Positions 12,468-25,087 are shown, numbered from the stretch's first letter. The stretch is 64,000 nt of DNA from Globisporangium splendens (GCA_006386115.1 VFIW01000004.1:930001-994000); one strand, 5' to 3'. Program-made: numbers and translations. Notes: generated from the letters alone by a model not told the origin.

Positions 12468-12482
12468 AAATTCCGGAATGAG
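12468..12482 (-). promoter_or_regulatory. Oomycete-type initiator core promoter of hydroxylase 2
   Basis: The minus strand reads CTCATTCCGGAATTT. This fits the oomycete initiator (YCATTYY) followed by the flanking WTTT element and lies about 50-60 bp upstream of the preferred ATG at 12419. Confidence 0.55.
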
Positions 12483-12527
12483 AGCAAGCAGAGTCGGCGG
12501 ACTGCGGCACGCGGGCAGCTCACCCAA

Positions 12528-13374
12528 ACGCCACCGTGTTGATCTCAGACCGTTGAAATGTACGGAGGAATCGAAATCTCATCGGTGTAGTCGTGTTCCT
12601 AAAGATGGGGGCTGGCTGACCTCGCAGCAGGAACAGAGCAAGACAAGGCAAGCGAGCAAGCAAGACAGGACATGCAAGACAAGGCAAGGCACACCAGCAA
12701 GACAGGACAATCACGCTGACCGGCGATGTGTCACACTCGCCTGTCCCGGCACTGACCTGGCGACCGGAGATGAGGCGTGACGAGTTGAAGCGCTTTTCAC
12801 GATTTGCAGTGCTGATGGCTCATAAACGGGTGCGCGACGGTTGCAAATCGTATCTTTCGTAAAACAGAGTTCCAACTGGTTGCAATTCAACGAAATCAGG
12901 AGGGGATCGTCCAGTAAAACGTACCATTGTCACTGCATGCTGTATCAGGTCAATATTTCAATCTGGAGGATGCTCACCATTTATTTCAGATCTCGTACGT
13001 GCTTAAAAGCCAGAGCTCTCGGGAACTCGTGGAAGACAAATCGAGACGAGGAGACGAAGCCGCATCAAGAATTTCAGACAGAGCAGTGTAGAGGAGGGAG
13101 CGGAGTTGAGCGCGCCGGATTTGTAGGTGTCAAAGGCACGCGCGCGTGCCCAGCCTGCTCGACGATTCCTTATGCGAGACGGAGCGTAATGCACCATCTG
13201 TGCCAAGTGACACTCGACATGGTGCGTCTGATACAGCAATGATCGGTAGAGGACACGATGACTCCTTTGGGTTAACGGAGACTTTCCTTGAAAGGACGCG
13301 AATCGTGACCTGCTTCTACTTCAGTACCTGCTGTATCAGAGGCACCTTTTGTGGAGACCTGGACGTCCCTACCT
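12528..13374. other. Intergenic region, no gene recognised
   Basis: The region holds a low-complexity run of (A/C/G)AAG-like purine repeats around 12640-12710 (GCAAGACAAGGCA-type units). No ORF with a recognisable domain was seen. Confidence 0.4.
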
Positions 13375-13995
13375 CGCCCCGCTCTCTAGATGTCCCTCTC
13401 CTCCTCCGCTGACACATGGTCTGATCAGCAGGAACGCTCGAGGAAGCTCTCGGCACCCGCGAAACTGCACGAGACACGTGGTAGCGGAGCCATCCGTTCA
13501 CGTTTCGCTCTCGGTCACCATCGAATCGGTGGATCGTCTCCCGATTCCTTAGGACCTCTTGAAGGTACCTCCACGCATTTTGCCAGTCTGGATCAAAAGA
13601 ACGCGAGGGAGGCTACCTCGTTTGCAGCGAAGATGCATTCTACACTGTTGACTGACGTGCAGGACGGTGTTTTTGTGCGTGACTACCGGAAGATGTGAGT
13701 GCTACAGTTGTACTCGGGGAGGTAGCAAGCCCTCGGCATTCCGGCTTTTCTGATGGCAATCCTGGTTTTGAGCTCCGATCTGCAGGAGTCATTCGCTTCT
13801 GATGACGGTCGCGCCTTGCGCTGGTCGAAAGCAAGCGAGGATCTCCACCGCACACACCACTCATCCACGGCAAGTCGGGATTACACATGCATTCGCCAGT
13901 GCATACTGAGAACTATGTACACTTTGTTCTGTCCACGTGACTTTTGGTAGTTGGTGCTTCAGAAGTCGTCACTCAGGCACCTAGGCAGTGCTGAA
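13375..13995 (+). repeat. Dispersed coding-like repeat, copy 1
   Basis: This stretch is related to 35972-36366 on the opposite strand. The two copies share long blocks such as AACGCTCG-GGAAGCT, GGATCGTCTCCCGATTCCTTA, GGTACCTCCACGCATTTTGC and GTTTTTGTGCGTGACTACCGG. Copy 1 has an open frame at 13390-13698 (102 aa, ending VRDYRKM). Copy 2 keeps the same frame in the first half but then has a 1-base frameshift and a stop. Copy 1 has about 260 bp between the ACCGGAAGAT block and the CTTCAGAAGTCG block that copy 2 lacks. That stretch starts GTGAGT and ends TAG, so it may be an intron or an insertion. I do not recognise the protein; it is probably a repeat-family gene or a transposon relic. Confidence 0.6.
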
Positions 13996-15836
13996 GTAAG
14001 GCAGCATCCACTTCTCTTTCGTGAAGTGCTGGACGGATGTTCACTGATACTGTGGCCAGTAAAGTGAAGTAAACAAAAACGAAGTCATTTCACCAGCAGA
14101 GTCCAAATGAAGAATGAGAGAGCACCACGTTATCGGATTTGGAGCAAGTCTCCAGTGTGCTGGGAGATGATCTGGACACCCCTAGACTCGCTGTGGACAT
14201 CACAGGGGTAGGGTATTATTAAATTATTCCAGTACTTGACTGTTTGGAATTCAAATCTCAAGTTTTGGAGGGTTCAGCAGAGCAAGGAACAGAACGCAAG
14301 TGGCAGTGTTGTCAAAGATAAGGCGACAGGAGAGTCGAGGTGCGCGCAGGCGCGTAGAGGTAGCCTCGGTTTGATGGGTTGCTTCGATTCCACGGGCAGT
14401 CTCTGTTTCATGACTGCCTTTGCATAGGCACACCAACAACTCTTGGAAGTAAGTACTGTGGCAACAAACCAGTACTCTAAATATCGATACTGATTTGTTG
14501 CTATTTGCTTGTCCTTAACCTACTCATGGGGGGTCCGTAGTAAATCGAGGGGTGTCCGAGTCATCTCCCCAATATGCACGTGTCTTTGAGGGAGTGTCAC
14601 ATTACAGAGGGTTTTGGTTGTTGGAGGATGTGCCTTTTCCAGTCGAGCTTCCACACTACTGATTTAAAATATCTCAAACAAATTGATTTGAGATACAAAT
14701 GCCACCCGTATGACTGCTTTATGTGATTACTGTACTGAATTTTCTCAGTAGATGGTCGAATCTTCAAATGGTTGCTTGCCAACCAGTCAAATATCGGATC
14801 AGATCAGGTGTGGACTCGAATGACGAGAGCGCTGCCAGCAAACGCTCAGCAATCCCAAGACTGCAGTAAAATTATCGGTGGCCGCGCCGAGATCGTCCCG
14901 GGATGCTGCAATCGGATCAGCAGCGATCCTGATCACTGGACTCAATGAGGTGTCACTGTTTGAGTTGGTTGCTTCCAATTGTGACATTCGACATGTCTGA
15001 GACGTCCTGTCTGTGAGAGGATCTTTTGAATTGACAGCCGCCTGCTACAGTGTACACTGTGCACGCATCTCTGCGAAAGTTTCTTTTCGAGGCAATGAGA
15101 AAGGCAAACATTTTCTTTTTGTGGACTCGAAATCATCTCATCTCAAAGGCCATGACCACGACCTAACGCATGCACCAAGTATCGAGAAAGCAACTATTTT
15201 CTGTCTCTGTAGACCACAGCTTTGCCTTTCTCTTTCTTCGGAGCTGACGAGGGATAAAAGGATTTCCAGCTCACCTTGATACCTCATAAATTATAGTATA
15301 AGTTTGACTAGCTCGTACGGTTCTCCCAAACTAGCCTTTGCATGGCCACGATAAACATTTGTAGAGGGAAACACCAGCAACGTGTGCTTATGCGAGATCG
15401 TCACCGATTCTCGGGAAGCTCTCGTTCTATAGCACCTAGGCTGGAGAGCGAGAGTGTGGTAGTTTGCTCAGTGCAGACTGTCTTACACTAATGACTAGTC
15501 CATGGACTGAAGCCAGTAGCTCCATGTTGCACTCGCTTGCTTGACCGGATGTGGAGACGAATGTAGCCATCGTCCCTTAAACAAGGGACATTACACTTGA
15601 CTTCAGTATGGTGAAGTCATCAAATTCGGGACATCCCAAATGGACGCGAGGAAAACAGACAAGACGTTGAAGCCCCCTCCTCTCACGATCGTCCACCAAA
15701 TGAGATGACGACCTCCCCCTCAAACGCATATAAACGCGCAGCGCAGACAGAGCGCTGCCTCCATGCCTGCTAGCCGAGGTCTCCATAGCGAGCGAGCATT
15801 AACACGCGATTCCTGGCCACGAACGCCGCTCTCGAC
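13996..15836. other. Intergenic region, no gene recognised
   Basis: The 1.8 kb has several short ORFs without domains. A short inverted match lies around 14665-14695 (ATCTCAAAC / TTTGAGAT), which could fold into a hairpin. No promoter, RNA gene or transposase signature was identified. Confidence 0.4.
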
Positions 15837-16388
15837 ATGACAACGAGCCCAAGCACCTCCGCGAAATGGAAAAGCGACAAAGCGATGCAGGTGAAACGCG
15901 AAGTGCCGACAACACTCGAGCCACTGGAGTACAAGCCCAAGCCAAAAGAAGACATTGATCTGATACAACTCAGCAAGGTACGGGTGAAGCTTGCGATGTG
16001 AACTGGGTATCGATATCACCAGGCTTTTCAAGTGCATTTCTCCCGTGCATGATGCATGCGTGCTTTAGAAACCAAGTAGAGACGGCAGCAAACATGCAAA
16101 ACCACGACCTCACGTACTCGAAAGTCTCGCGACAACGCCAAATGTACGTGAGATGCATGCATGTTGTAGTTCTCGATGCGTTTTCGCACGTTGCTGACTA
16201 TGAAGGCTCCAATATCTTCATGGCGTGTGCTGAAATCTGTTGATAGTATAATTTCGTCGGCGAAGCAGTCACGAACAAAGCGTAAACGGCGTGTGTCTAC
16301 AGACTTTGATGCTCCAGGAGGAAGCCAAGGCTTGGAGAATGCTAGAGTGCTTGTCGTCATTAGTTCATGTGAAGAAGTGCTTCCGTAG
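15837..16388 (+). CDS. Small predicted nuclear protein, function unknown
   Basis: The three-exon model is 15837-15977, 16069-16143 and 16206-16388, giving 132 aa. Both introns are GT-AG and every exon is in phase 0, which supports the model. I do not recognise the family. The N-terminus is charged (KREVPTTLEPLEYKPKPKED) and exon 3 has a basic cluster (QSRTKRKRRV) that could be a nuclear localisation signal. The gene ends 58 bp from the stop of the convergent UBE2T-like gene. Composition is low-hydrophobic, so the protein is probably largely disordered. Transcript evidence would be needed for the first intron, which has several possible acceptors. Confidence 0.4.
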
Positions 16389-16446
16389 TGTTGAAGTAGA
16401 GTTTCAAACAGAGCAATTGAAATAAATACATATCTTCTTACTCAGC

Positions 16447-17746
<1,300 letters not shown>

Positions 17747-19326
17747 TTTGCTGTTTTGTGAGTGTGCTGTTGGTGTGTGCCAGTGTGTTCAACCGAGCAA
17801 ACCGAATGACCAACAACGAGAAGAACCCGAGAGGGAATAACCCAGCGGGAGGGTTATTTTCACTTAGAAGCGACCAGTCCTTTCTACAGACATTCGTTTC
17901 TAAAAATGCAATACATAACCGTCGATATACCGGTACAAATGTAGCCATTTTGACCCCCATCCACATCAACACACCAGTCTTTCTTTGACAGGCAGAACAC
18001 AGTCTGGACGCTGCTTCCACAAGTGAACACAGGCATTTTTAATCTCTCTCTTGGTGGTCGGGATTTGTACGCTTGTTTTCAAGGAAAAATGTGGTGCGGA
18101 CGCACATCGCATGCTTGGATTCGAAAAGTCAGTCGCTGGTTTGTGCCGTTGAGAAAGAGTTCCAACTTCCGGGTAGAAAGGGTCTCAGCTAAGCCTAGCG
18201 TGATACAATGAGATGCTGTCTATAAGGACAAGCGCGTCGGATATCTGGCGATCGGCTGTGGACTGGTGGTTTGCGAGCGAAAAACGATGGCTCATAGATA
18301 CTACTGATTGCCGTTATCTCTTATTTCTCATGCCGAGGCACGCCTTTCGCCAACTCGGTACTGTCCCTTTGTCATTTCATCTGAAAAGTGTTCATCTGAT
18401 TTGCTGCTGTAGCATCAGTTGTCGCGGGCTTCCAGCAGCTTATAAAAATGTAACTTTCAAGCCCGTTGACAGTTAATCGGGCACGTTTCTCCACGTCCAC
18501 ACCGACGCTCTTACCCATGGAGACTCGACGAATGCGAATCGGCATGAGAAGTCTGGGTTAGGCTCAAAGATTACCGCGACATACCTGGTGGAGGGGCATC
18601 TGCACTCACCAACCGATTTCAATTACGACGGCAACGTAGACACCTCGCAGCACACAGCTTGCCGGCGTGGATTCTCGTTCCGCTGCACTCCCCATTTGAT
18701 ACGCTGCAAGGATGGATATTGAAGTTTTTCTTGGGTGGCGGCATGTGCTTGAAACCGAGTCACCACAGTGGCAGTGCACTGAACGTCTTCCTTGAATCTA
18801 TCAGCACATCGACTGCGGACGCATTAGTGACAAACAACCGCGTCGTTTTTCTCATCAACGCATCCGGTTTCCCTCGAGTGCGTCCATCTGTGTGATGCAC
18901 TCGTCTCTGTTTTCCCACCAGTCATCTGATGCATGAATCTCTGTGTGATTCAATGCCTCTCATAATGCGTATTACGACTCGAAACCACAATCAAAGCCCA
19001 TTGTTACAGCACCAAGCACGTTATGCGTGCTATAAGGTCTTTATTTGGCATTCTCATCGTCGCAACACCCAAAGATTCCAGTGCCGGTGTGCCGGGGAAT
19101 CTCGAATCTTGGTGTCAGGTCTGACTCGACGACAAACGGGGGATGCGTCCACCGAGACCTACCGTGACCTGTCCTCCGAAATCGTCGAGTACTGTGAAAG
19201 TCTCAGAAGCTCGCTGAAGACACACATCGAGATTGAGTTCCGGGGATGGACACCACGCTAATCACTACGATGCGAGGTCTATCCACGGATCTGTACGTGC
19301 ACCTTGACCAGACGGCATACGGGGCA
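17747..19326. other. Intergenic region, no gene recognised
   Basis: The 1.6 kb between the UBE2T-like gene and phosphatase A contains only short ORFs with no recognisable domain. No repeat or RNA gene was noticed. Confidence 0.4.
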
Positions 19327-19342
19327 GCTCACTTTCCAATTT
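19327..19342 (+). promoter_or_regulatory. Oomycete-type initiator core promoter of phosphatase A
   Basis: GCTCACTTTCCAATTT is an almost perfect match to the oomycete initiator plus flanking element (GCTCATTYYNCAWTTT). It lies 46 bp upstream of the chosen ATG at 19388, so transcription probably starts near 19331. This supports the downstream ATG rather than the one at 19304. Confidence 0.75.
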
Positions 19343-19387
19343 GCCATCCTCGGAGCAAATACCCCAGCAGCTACAGAGCCACCAGCC

Positions 19388-20785
19388 ATGAAGACCATCT
19401 CCGCCTTGCTCTACAGCGCTGCTGCTCTCTTCCTCGCCTCGAGCGGCTCGTCGCCGGTGCAGGCGTACTCGGCGTCGTTCGACCTGCTCGACAACACCAA
19501 CATGCTCAGCTACTACCACCCAGCGAACACGGACCTGACAGCCCAGCAAACGGCGCTACCAGCGCAGTGCGCCGTTGACCAGGTCCACATCGTGTCGCGT
19601 CACGCGACGCGTTACCCATCGAAGGGTAGCTACAATGGCATCAAGGGCGTTCACACGAAGGTGCAGCAGAAGCTGCAGCAAGCGAATGCGTCGGTGATCG
19701 CGCCGGAATTGGAATTCCTCAAGACCTGGAACATCGACGAGATGATCACGGACCCGACGCACCAGGTCGAGAACCTCACTGCGCTCGGTCTCACTGAAGC
19801 TTTTGACTTTGGTACGAGTGTTCGCAAGAAATACGCGCACTTGTACCAGCAGGATGCGACTGTGTGGTCGGGAAGCGTGGAGCGCGTGCAGCTCACGGCG
19901 AAGAGCTTCATGCGAGGTCTCTTTGGCCAGGAAGCTGTCGACAACCACTACGCCAACTTGGTCACGTCAAACTCGGCGGACAAGACGCTCGCTGCGAACA
20001 CGTTGACGCCGATCGACACGTGCACCAACTTCCCAAAGTCGCTTTCGGGTCCGTACCAGACGGCGTTCCAAGCCACGTGGGTGCCTCAATCGCTCGCGCG
20101 TCTCGAGAAGCTCTGGCCAAACTTCGAGTTCACGTCCGACGACTTGCTCGGTATGATGGATCTGTGCGTGTACGAAATGAACCTGCGCAGCAAGGACGAG
20201 CGCCGCTTCTGCAAGATCTTCACGGACGACGAATGGCAAAACTACAACTACAACAAGGATCTCGGCTATTACTACGACTCTGGCTACGGCAACCCACGCG
20301 CACGCACGGCTGCGTACCCTTACGTCGCTGCTGTGGCAAGACTTCTCGCGCAGCCAAAGACTGCTTCGTGCCAGAAGATCTACGCCGCGTTCTCGCACGA
20401 CACCCAATTGAGCATCTTCTTGACGGCTTTCGGCGTGAATGAAGACGCGACTCCATTGAGCAGCTCGGCTGTGAACTTGACGCGCAGGACGCGTGCATCG
20501 CGTTCGCTCCTCATGGGTGCTCGTCTGGTGACGGAGCGCATCAACTGTGGCAGCGAAGGCTCCTTCGTGCGCTTGACCGTCAACGACGCCGTTGTACCAT
20601 TCGGCGACTGCAAGGACGGTCCAGGTCTCTCGTGCTCGCTGGAGAAGTACCTCATCCGCCTCAAGGACATTGAGGTCAAGGCTGGCGACTTCATGACGGA
20701 ATGTGGCGTCGCAGCGGCTCCAGGTCTCAGCTCGGTCAACACCTTGTTCGAGAACCCAGCGCGCAACCTGTGCAGCTACTGCTAA
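19388..20785 (+). CDS. Secreted histidine acid phosphatase A (phytase-like)
   Basis: Single-exon gene of 465 aa. A signal peptide spans about residues 1-26 (MKTISALLYSAAALFLASSG, then SSPVQA before the mature chain). The branch-2 histidine phosphatase active site is present: RHATRYP at residues 71-77, with the nucleophile His72, and the proton donor motif HDT at 337-339. In the usual RHGxRxP motif the third position is Gly; here it is Ala. The overall pattern, including the YYYDSGYGNP block and several cysteines, resembles fungal acid phosphatases and phytases. The likely role is release of phosphate from organic esters outside the cell. Frame and start were set by the signal peptide and the initiator at 19327. 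A convergent paralogue lies at 21330-22724. Confidence 0.88.
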   Translation: MKTISALLYSAAALFLASSGSSPVQAYSASFDLLDNTNMLSYYHPANTDLTAQQTALPAQCAVDQVHIVSRHATRYPSKGSYNGIKGVHTKVQQKLQQANASVIAPELEFLKTWNIDEMITDPTHQVENLTALGLTEAFDFGTSVRKKYAHLYQQDATVWSGSVERVQLTAKSFMRGLFGQEAVDNHYANLVTSNSADKTLAANTLTPIDTCTNFPKSLSGPYQTAFQATWVPQSLARLEKLWPNFEFTSDDLLGMMDLCVYEMNLRSKDERRFCKIFTDDEWQNYNYNKDLGYYYDSGYGNPRARTAAYPYVAAVARLLAQPKTASCQKIYAAFSHDTQLSIFLTAFGVNEDATPLSSSAVNLTRRTRASRSLLMGARLVTERINCGSEGSFVRLTVNDAVVPFGDCKDGPGLSCSLEKYLIRLKDIEVKAGDFMTECGVAAAPGLSSVNTLFENPARNLCSYC

Positions 20786-21329
20786 ACAGCAATTGCTTTT
20801 CCTGCTCGAGCGGTGAACTCGGTCGCAGAATATCCACACCGCGCGACTTCCTTATCTTTCGTGACTCTCTGTTAAACAAACAATCAACAATCATATTGAA
20901 GTTCATCAATTTGTGTCCACTGTACATCTGCCGGTTAATTATTGGAATCCTTTTGTTTCGCCATTCAACTAAGTGGTCGCTGCAAGATCGCTGAGGCAGT
21001 TTGTTGCAGGAAGAGAGTGCCTGACTTTAGTGTATTGCCATGTAGACACACTGCAGTCTACGAAGGACTAGGTATTCAGTAGCGTTTTGGTGCTGGCATG
21101 ACAGAAGGTAGCATCTGCTGTCACTTGGGAGGGTTCCGTGAGGCGAACTGCGTACTGAGGAACAGCTGAAAATAGCGGATATTGCTGCAGGAGGTCTCAA
21201 AGTTGCAAATAATCTGATTGCCAAATTACTCCGGTATGTCTAGGGGCGACGATTGATGTATTTTCTTTAGTGGCGCCTTTCACATCGTCTAGAGTCATGG
21301 CATGTGCTTTCCAACTACTACACTACAGT
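20786..21329. other. Spacer between the convergent phosphatase genes
   Basis: The 544 bp between the two stop codons shows no ORF of note. Homology between the two genes stops within a few bases of both stop codons, so the spacer is not part of the duplicated unit. Confidence 0.6.
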
Positions 21330-22724
21330 CTAGTTGGAGCTGCACAGGTTGCGCGCTGGGTTCTCGAACAAGGTGTTGACCGAGCTGAGACCTGGAGCCG
21401 CTGCGACGCCACATTCCGTCATGAAGTCGCCAGCCTTGACCTCAATGTCCTTGAGGCGGATGAGGTACTTCTCCAGCGAGCACGAGAGACCTGGACCGTC
21501 CTTGCAGTCGCCGAATGGTACAACGGCGTCGTTGACGGTCAAGCGCACGAAGGAGCCTTCGCTGCCACAGTTGATGCGCTCCGTCACCAGACGAGCACCC
21601 ATGAGGAGCGAACGCGATGCACGCGTCCTGCGCGTCAAGTTCACAGCCGAGCTGCTCAATGGAGTCGCGTCTTCATTCACGCCGAAAGCCGTCAAGAAGA
21701 TGCTCAATTGGGTGTCGTGCGAGAACGCGGCGTAGATCTTCTGGCACGAAGCAGTCTTTGGCTGCGCGAGAAGTCTTGCCACAGCAGCGACGTAAGGGTA
21801 CGCAGCCGTGCGTGCGCGTGGGTTGCCGTAGCCAGAGTCGTAGTAATAGCTGAGGTCTCTGAAGTAATCGTAGCTTTGCCATTCGTCGTCCGTGAAGATC
21901 TTGCAGAAGCGGCGCTCGTCCTTGCTGCGCAGGGCCATTTCGTACACGCACAAGTCCATCATGCCCATCAAATCGTCCGCGATGAACTCAAAGCCTGGCC
22001 AGAGCTTCTCGAGACGCGCGAGCGATTGAGGCACCCACGTGGCTTGGAATGCCGACTGCTGAGGCGAAGCAAGCCCTTTCGGGAAGTTGGTGCACGTGTC
22101 GATCGGCGTCAACGTGTTCGCAGCGAGCGTCTTGTCCGCCGAGTTTGACGTGACCAAGTTGGCGTAGTGGTTGTCGACAGCTTCCTGGCCAAAGAGACCT
22201 CGCATGAAGCTCTTCGCCGTGAGCTGCACGCGCTCCACGCTTCCCGACCACACAGTCGCATCCTGCTGGTACAAGTGCGCGTATTTCTTGCGAACACTCG
22301 TACCAAAGTCAAAAGCTTCAGTGAGACCGAGCGCAGTGAGGTTCTCGACCTGATGCGCAGGATCGGGGATAATCTCGTTGAGGTTCCAGGACTTGAGGAA
22401 TTCCAATTCCGGAGCGAGCATCGACACGTTGGCTTGCAGTTTCTGTTGCACTTTCTCTCCAATGCGCTTCAGTCCATTGTAGCTATTGGTCGACGGGTAT
22501 CGTGTCGCGTGGCGCCCCACAATGTGAACCTGATCAACTGTGCATTGTGCTGGCAATGCTGTTTGCTCAGGGGTCAAGTCCGTGTTCGCTGGGTGGTAGT
22601 AGCTGAACAGGTTCGTGTGGTCGAGCAGGTCAAACGACTCGGAGTATGCCTGCACCGGCGAGGAGCCGGTCGACACGAGCACGAGCGCGGCAGCACTGCA
22701 GAGCAACGTGGAAATGGTCTTCAT
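21330..22724 (-). CDS. Secreted histidine acid phosphatase B (phytase-like)
   Basis: Single-exon gene of 464 aa, paralogous to 19388-20785 and pointing towards it. It has a signal peptide (MKTISTLLCSAAALVLVSTG), RHATRYP and HDT active-site motifs. Compared with copy A it differs in the first 125 residues and around residues 218-296, but residues around 126-217 and from about 296 to 462 are identical. The last ~500 bp of the coding region are also identical at silent sites. That pattern suggests gene conversion. The open frame extends upstream to 23000, but the ATG at 22722-22724 is chosen because of the signal peptide and the initiator at 22781-22796. Confidence 0.88.
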   Translation of the reverse strand: MKTISTLLCSAAALVLVSTGSSPVQAYSESFDLLDHTNLFSYYHPANTDLTPEQTALPAQCTVDQVHIVGRHATRYPSTNSYNGLKRIGEKVQQKLQANVSMLAPELEFLKSWNLNEIIPDPAHQVENLTALGLTEAFDFGTSVRKKYAHLYQQDATVWSGSVERVQLTAKSFMRGLFGQEAVDNHYANLVTSNSADKTLAANTLTPIDTCTNFPKGLASPQQSAFQATWVPQSLARLEKLWPGFEFIADDLMGMMDLCVYEMALRSKDERRFCKIFTDDEWQSYDYFRDLSYYYDSGYGNPRARTAAYPYVAAVARLLAQPKTASCQKIYAAFSHDTQLSIFLTAFGVNEDATPLSSSAVNLTRRTRASRSLLMGARLVTERINCGSEGSFVRLTVNDAVVPFGDCKDGPGLSCSLEKYLIRLKDIEVKAGDFMTECGVAAAPGLSSVNTLFENPARNLCSSN

Positions 22725-22780
22725 GGAACTGGTGCTTGTTCCCGAGTCGTATCTGCTAGGTTGGTTGCTCAAGCGATAGC

Positions 22781-22796
22781 AAATTGGGAAATGAGC
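22781..22796 (-). promoter_or_regulatory. Oomycete-type initiator core promoter of phosphatase B
   Basis: The minus strand reads GCTCATTTCCCAATTT, an exact fit to the oomycete initiator plus flanking element. It lies 57 bp upstream of the ATG and is homologous to the element at 19327-19342. Confidence 0.78.
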
Positions 22797-23530
22797 TTCT
22801 GGTGAAGGACCAGCAACCTTCCTTCTGGATAGCACGGTGGCAAATCCTTTCAGCGAGCACAATCCCGGAATTGAATCCCGATGTGTCGCCGACCAAGCCC
22901 ATATGTTTTTTCGGTACTTGAAGCCACTACTATTGATACTGTGACCACAGATTGGACAGCGACTAATATGTAGCACCAGGGATGCATCATCTACAGGCAT
23001 CAGTCTGTCACATGTTTAGTTGTGACAACTTGGAGCACCCACTTTCGCTGCCCGATTAACAGAGTAAAGCCCCATCACGGCAAACGAGAGTTCTGGGATA
23101 AAACTGCATGCACGCATAAGGACACTGCAGTCGCGTTTGTGTCTTTCATCTTCAAAGCCAACAACGACACGACGTCTCGTTTTCGTCTTGGTTTTCATCC
23201 GCAAAATAATCTCCTTCAACGCTTTTTCTCAACACTGTTGTTGCTCATGGACACTGCTATGCACAGGTAGTGCAGAGCCAGCAGCACCATCATCTTTGCA
23301 GGTCTAGCATCCAAGAAGAGGCAGCAGCGCCATCATCTTTGCAAGCCTCGCATCCAAGAAGACAATCAGCACACGCTGCCAGCACTCGCCGATCTGTCAG
23401 ATCTCAGCCGGACTACTATTTATTTCGAGTGTGCAAATACCGGTAAACACCGATAGAGGACTTCTATTTGAGTCCGATCTGATTCGGACCTGATGGCTGT
23501 TCTCGCAAAAGATACTTTTCGCTCCTTCTC
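22797..23530. other. Intergenic region with a short tandem repeat
   Basis: Two imperfect tandem copies of a ~44-bp unit (CCATCATCTTTGCA...GCATCCAAGAAGA) lie at 23282-23324 and 23325-23369. No gene was recognised. Confidence 0.5.
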
Positions 23531-25019
23531 ATGGAGGAGTTCGATGTGATGGAGCTGCTCGGTACCGGCGGCTGCGCGAGGTACTACGTTCACGACTACT
23601 GCTGCCTTCCTCTCGCATTGCTTCACTGCTTCTGCTTAGAGTTTGCTGACGCTGTTTGCTCGTTTCTAGCGTGTATCGCGTTCGTCGCAAGTGCGATGGA
23701 GCACTGTTTGGTGCGTGTCATGCACAACATCCAGAGTATCTGCATCTGTCTCATTGAACATTGCCCTATGTGTGTGTGTGTGTACACTTTCTAGCGTTAA
23801 AGCGAGTTTCAGCCGCATCGAGCGCTTCCCCCAAGCAGCGGGAGCGCCTTCGCACTGAGCAGCAGATCCTGCGCACGCTGCGCAGTCCATTCCTGTGTCG
23901 TGGAAGTCCGTCGATAGACCATCAAGAAGACGAGGACACGGAGCCCCAGTCGTTCCTGCTGGAGTACATTGATGGCAAACCGCTGTACCGATGCGTTTGG
24001 TCGTATAAACAGACGGGGCGGTTCCCGGAACGCGTGGCAAAGTTTGTCGCAGCGCAGATCGTGCTCGCGCTGGAGGAGTTGCACGCGCATGGCTTCGTTC
24101 ACCGCGATCTGAAAAGCGGCAACGTCTTGGTGGACGCACGCGGGTTCATCAAAGTGATCGACTTTGGGTTTGCGAAGCAAATTGGCCACAGCGATGATGA
24201 TACTGGTGAGCCCAGACCAAGACAGACGCACTCGTTCTGCGGGACGCATTATGTCATGGCGCCGGAAATTTTCCAGAGATCCTTGCATGGATATGAAGCT
24301 GACTGGTGGTGCGCTAGTGCTTATATCTTTGCCAACAATGCGTGTGTGAAGGGATTCTCAGATGCGTTTATATTTCTAACATTCTATGCCACAGGAGCCT
24401 CGGTGTCGTGATTTATGAGATGCTCGTCGGGTGTCCGCCATGGGAATACAAACCCAGCGCAGGGACGTCGATTGAGCGCTACTTCGAATCAATTGCAGAA
24501 ATCACTGCTAAGTTCCAAGTGAGAGAGTTTGAGCTGCAGTCTAGCGGATCCGCGTCATCATCGCCATCGGATCCCTTGAGTCCGGAGCTCCTATCATTGC
24601 TGCGGTGCGTAAAAAACCATCAAATAGGCGAAATGCATGCTTCTGCATCCATATCAATTGCTTTCTTCTCGTTGTGTAGAGGATTGCTGACAATGGAACC
24701 CGAGCAGCGATTGGGAAAGCACGGCGCAGCCCAGGTACACAAGAAGGACTGGGTACTACTTATTCTTGCAAGTTTCACTGCCTCGTGTTCGTGTGACCAG
24801 GTTATGGCTCATCCATGGCTTCGCGACATCGACTGGGACTTGCTACGTGCGAAAGAGAGCCGCTACGACGAAATTGTGAGCCCGTACAACCTGCAGACGG
24901 ATTTTGTTGTCCACCAAGACGAGACGATAACCCACCCAATGCACGGCGAGCCGTGGAGTAGTAGTAGTGCAGAAAGCATCGATCCAGAAGACAACGAGAA
25001 ATACTTTGCAGATTTTTAA
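23531..25019 (+). CDS. AGC-family Ser/Thr protein kinase, PKA-catalytic-like
   Basis: The six-exon model is 23531-23580, 23670-23710, 23795-24308, 24395-24604, 24680-24734 and 24801-25019, giving 362 aa with consistent phases. Kinase motifs: glycine loop GTGGCASV (11-18), Lys33 in ALKRV, HRDLKSGN (133-140), DFG (153-155), and the activation loop THSFCGT (175-181) followed by APE. The TxxFCGT loop is typical of AGC kinases activated by PDK1. The chain ends in FADF, the FxxF hydrophobic tail typical of PKA catalytic subunits. HRDLKSGN differs from the usual AGC YRDLKPEN. No cyclic nucleotide binding or PH domain is present, so this is a free catalytic subunit. A GT-rich microsatellite lies near the end of intron 2 (23769-23783). 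Confidence 0.85.
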
Positions 25020-25087
25020 TATGTGGAAGAACCTAGATTGACTGGCGCACAGTTGCCGGGTCAGCAACGATTATGCGTGACTTATTT

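Noticed and set aside
12420..12527. Upstream ATG extension of hydroxylase 2
   Set aside because: An initiator core promoter lies inside the extension, so it is probably not transcribed.
1..13020. ACGTGCTTAAAAGC at the left edge and again near 12998
   Set aside because: A 14-base match is expected several times by chance in a 64-kb window.
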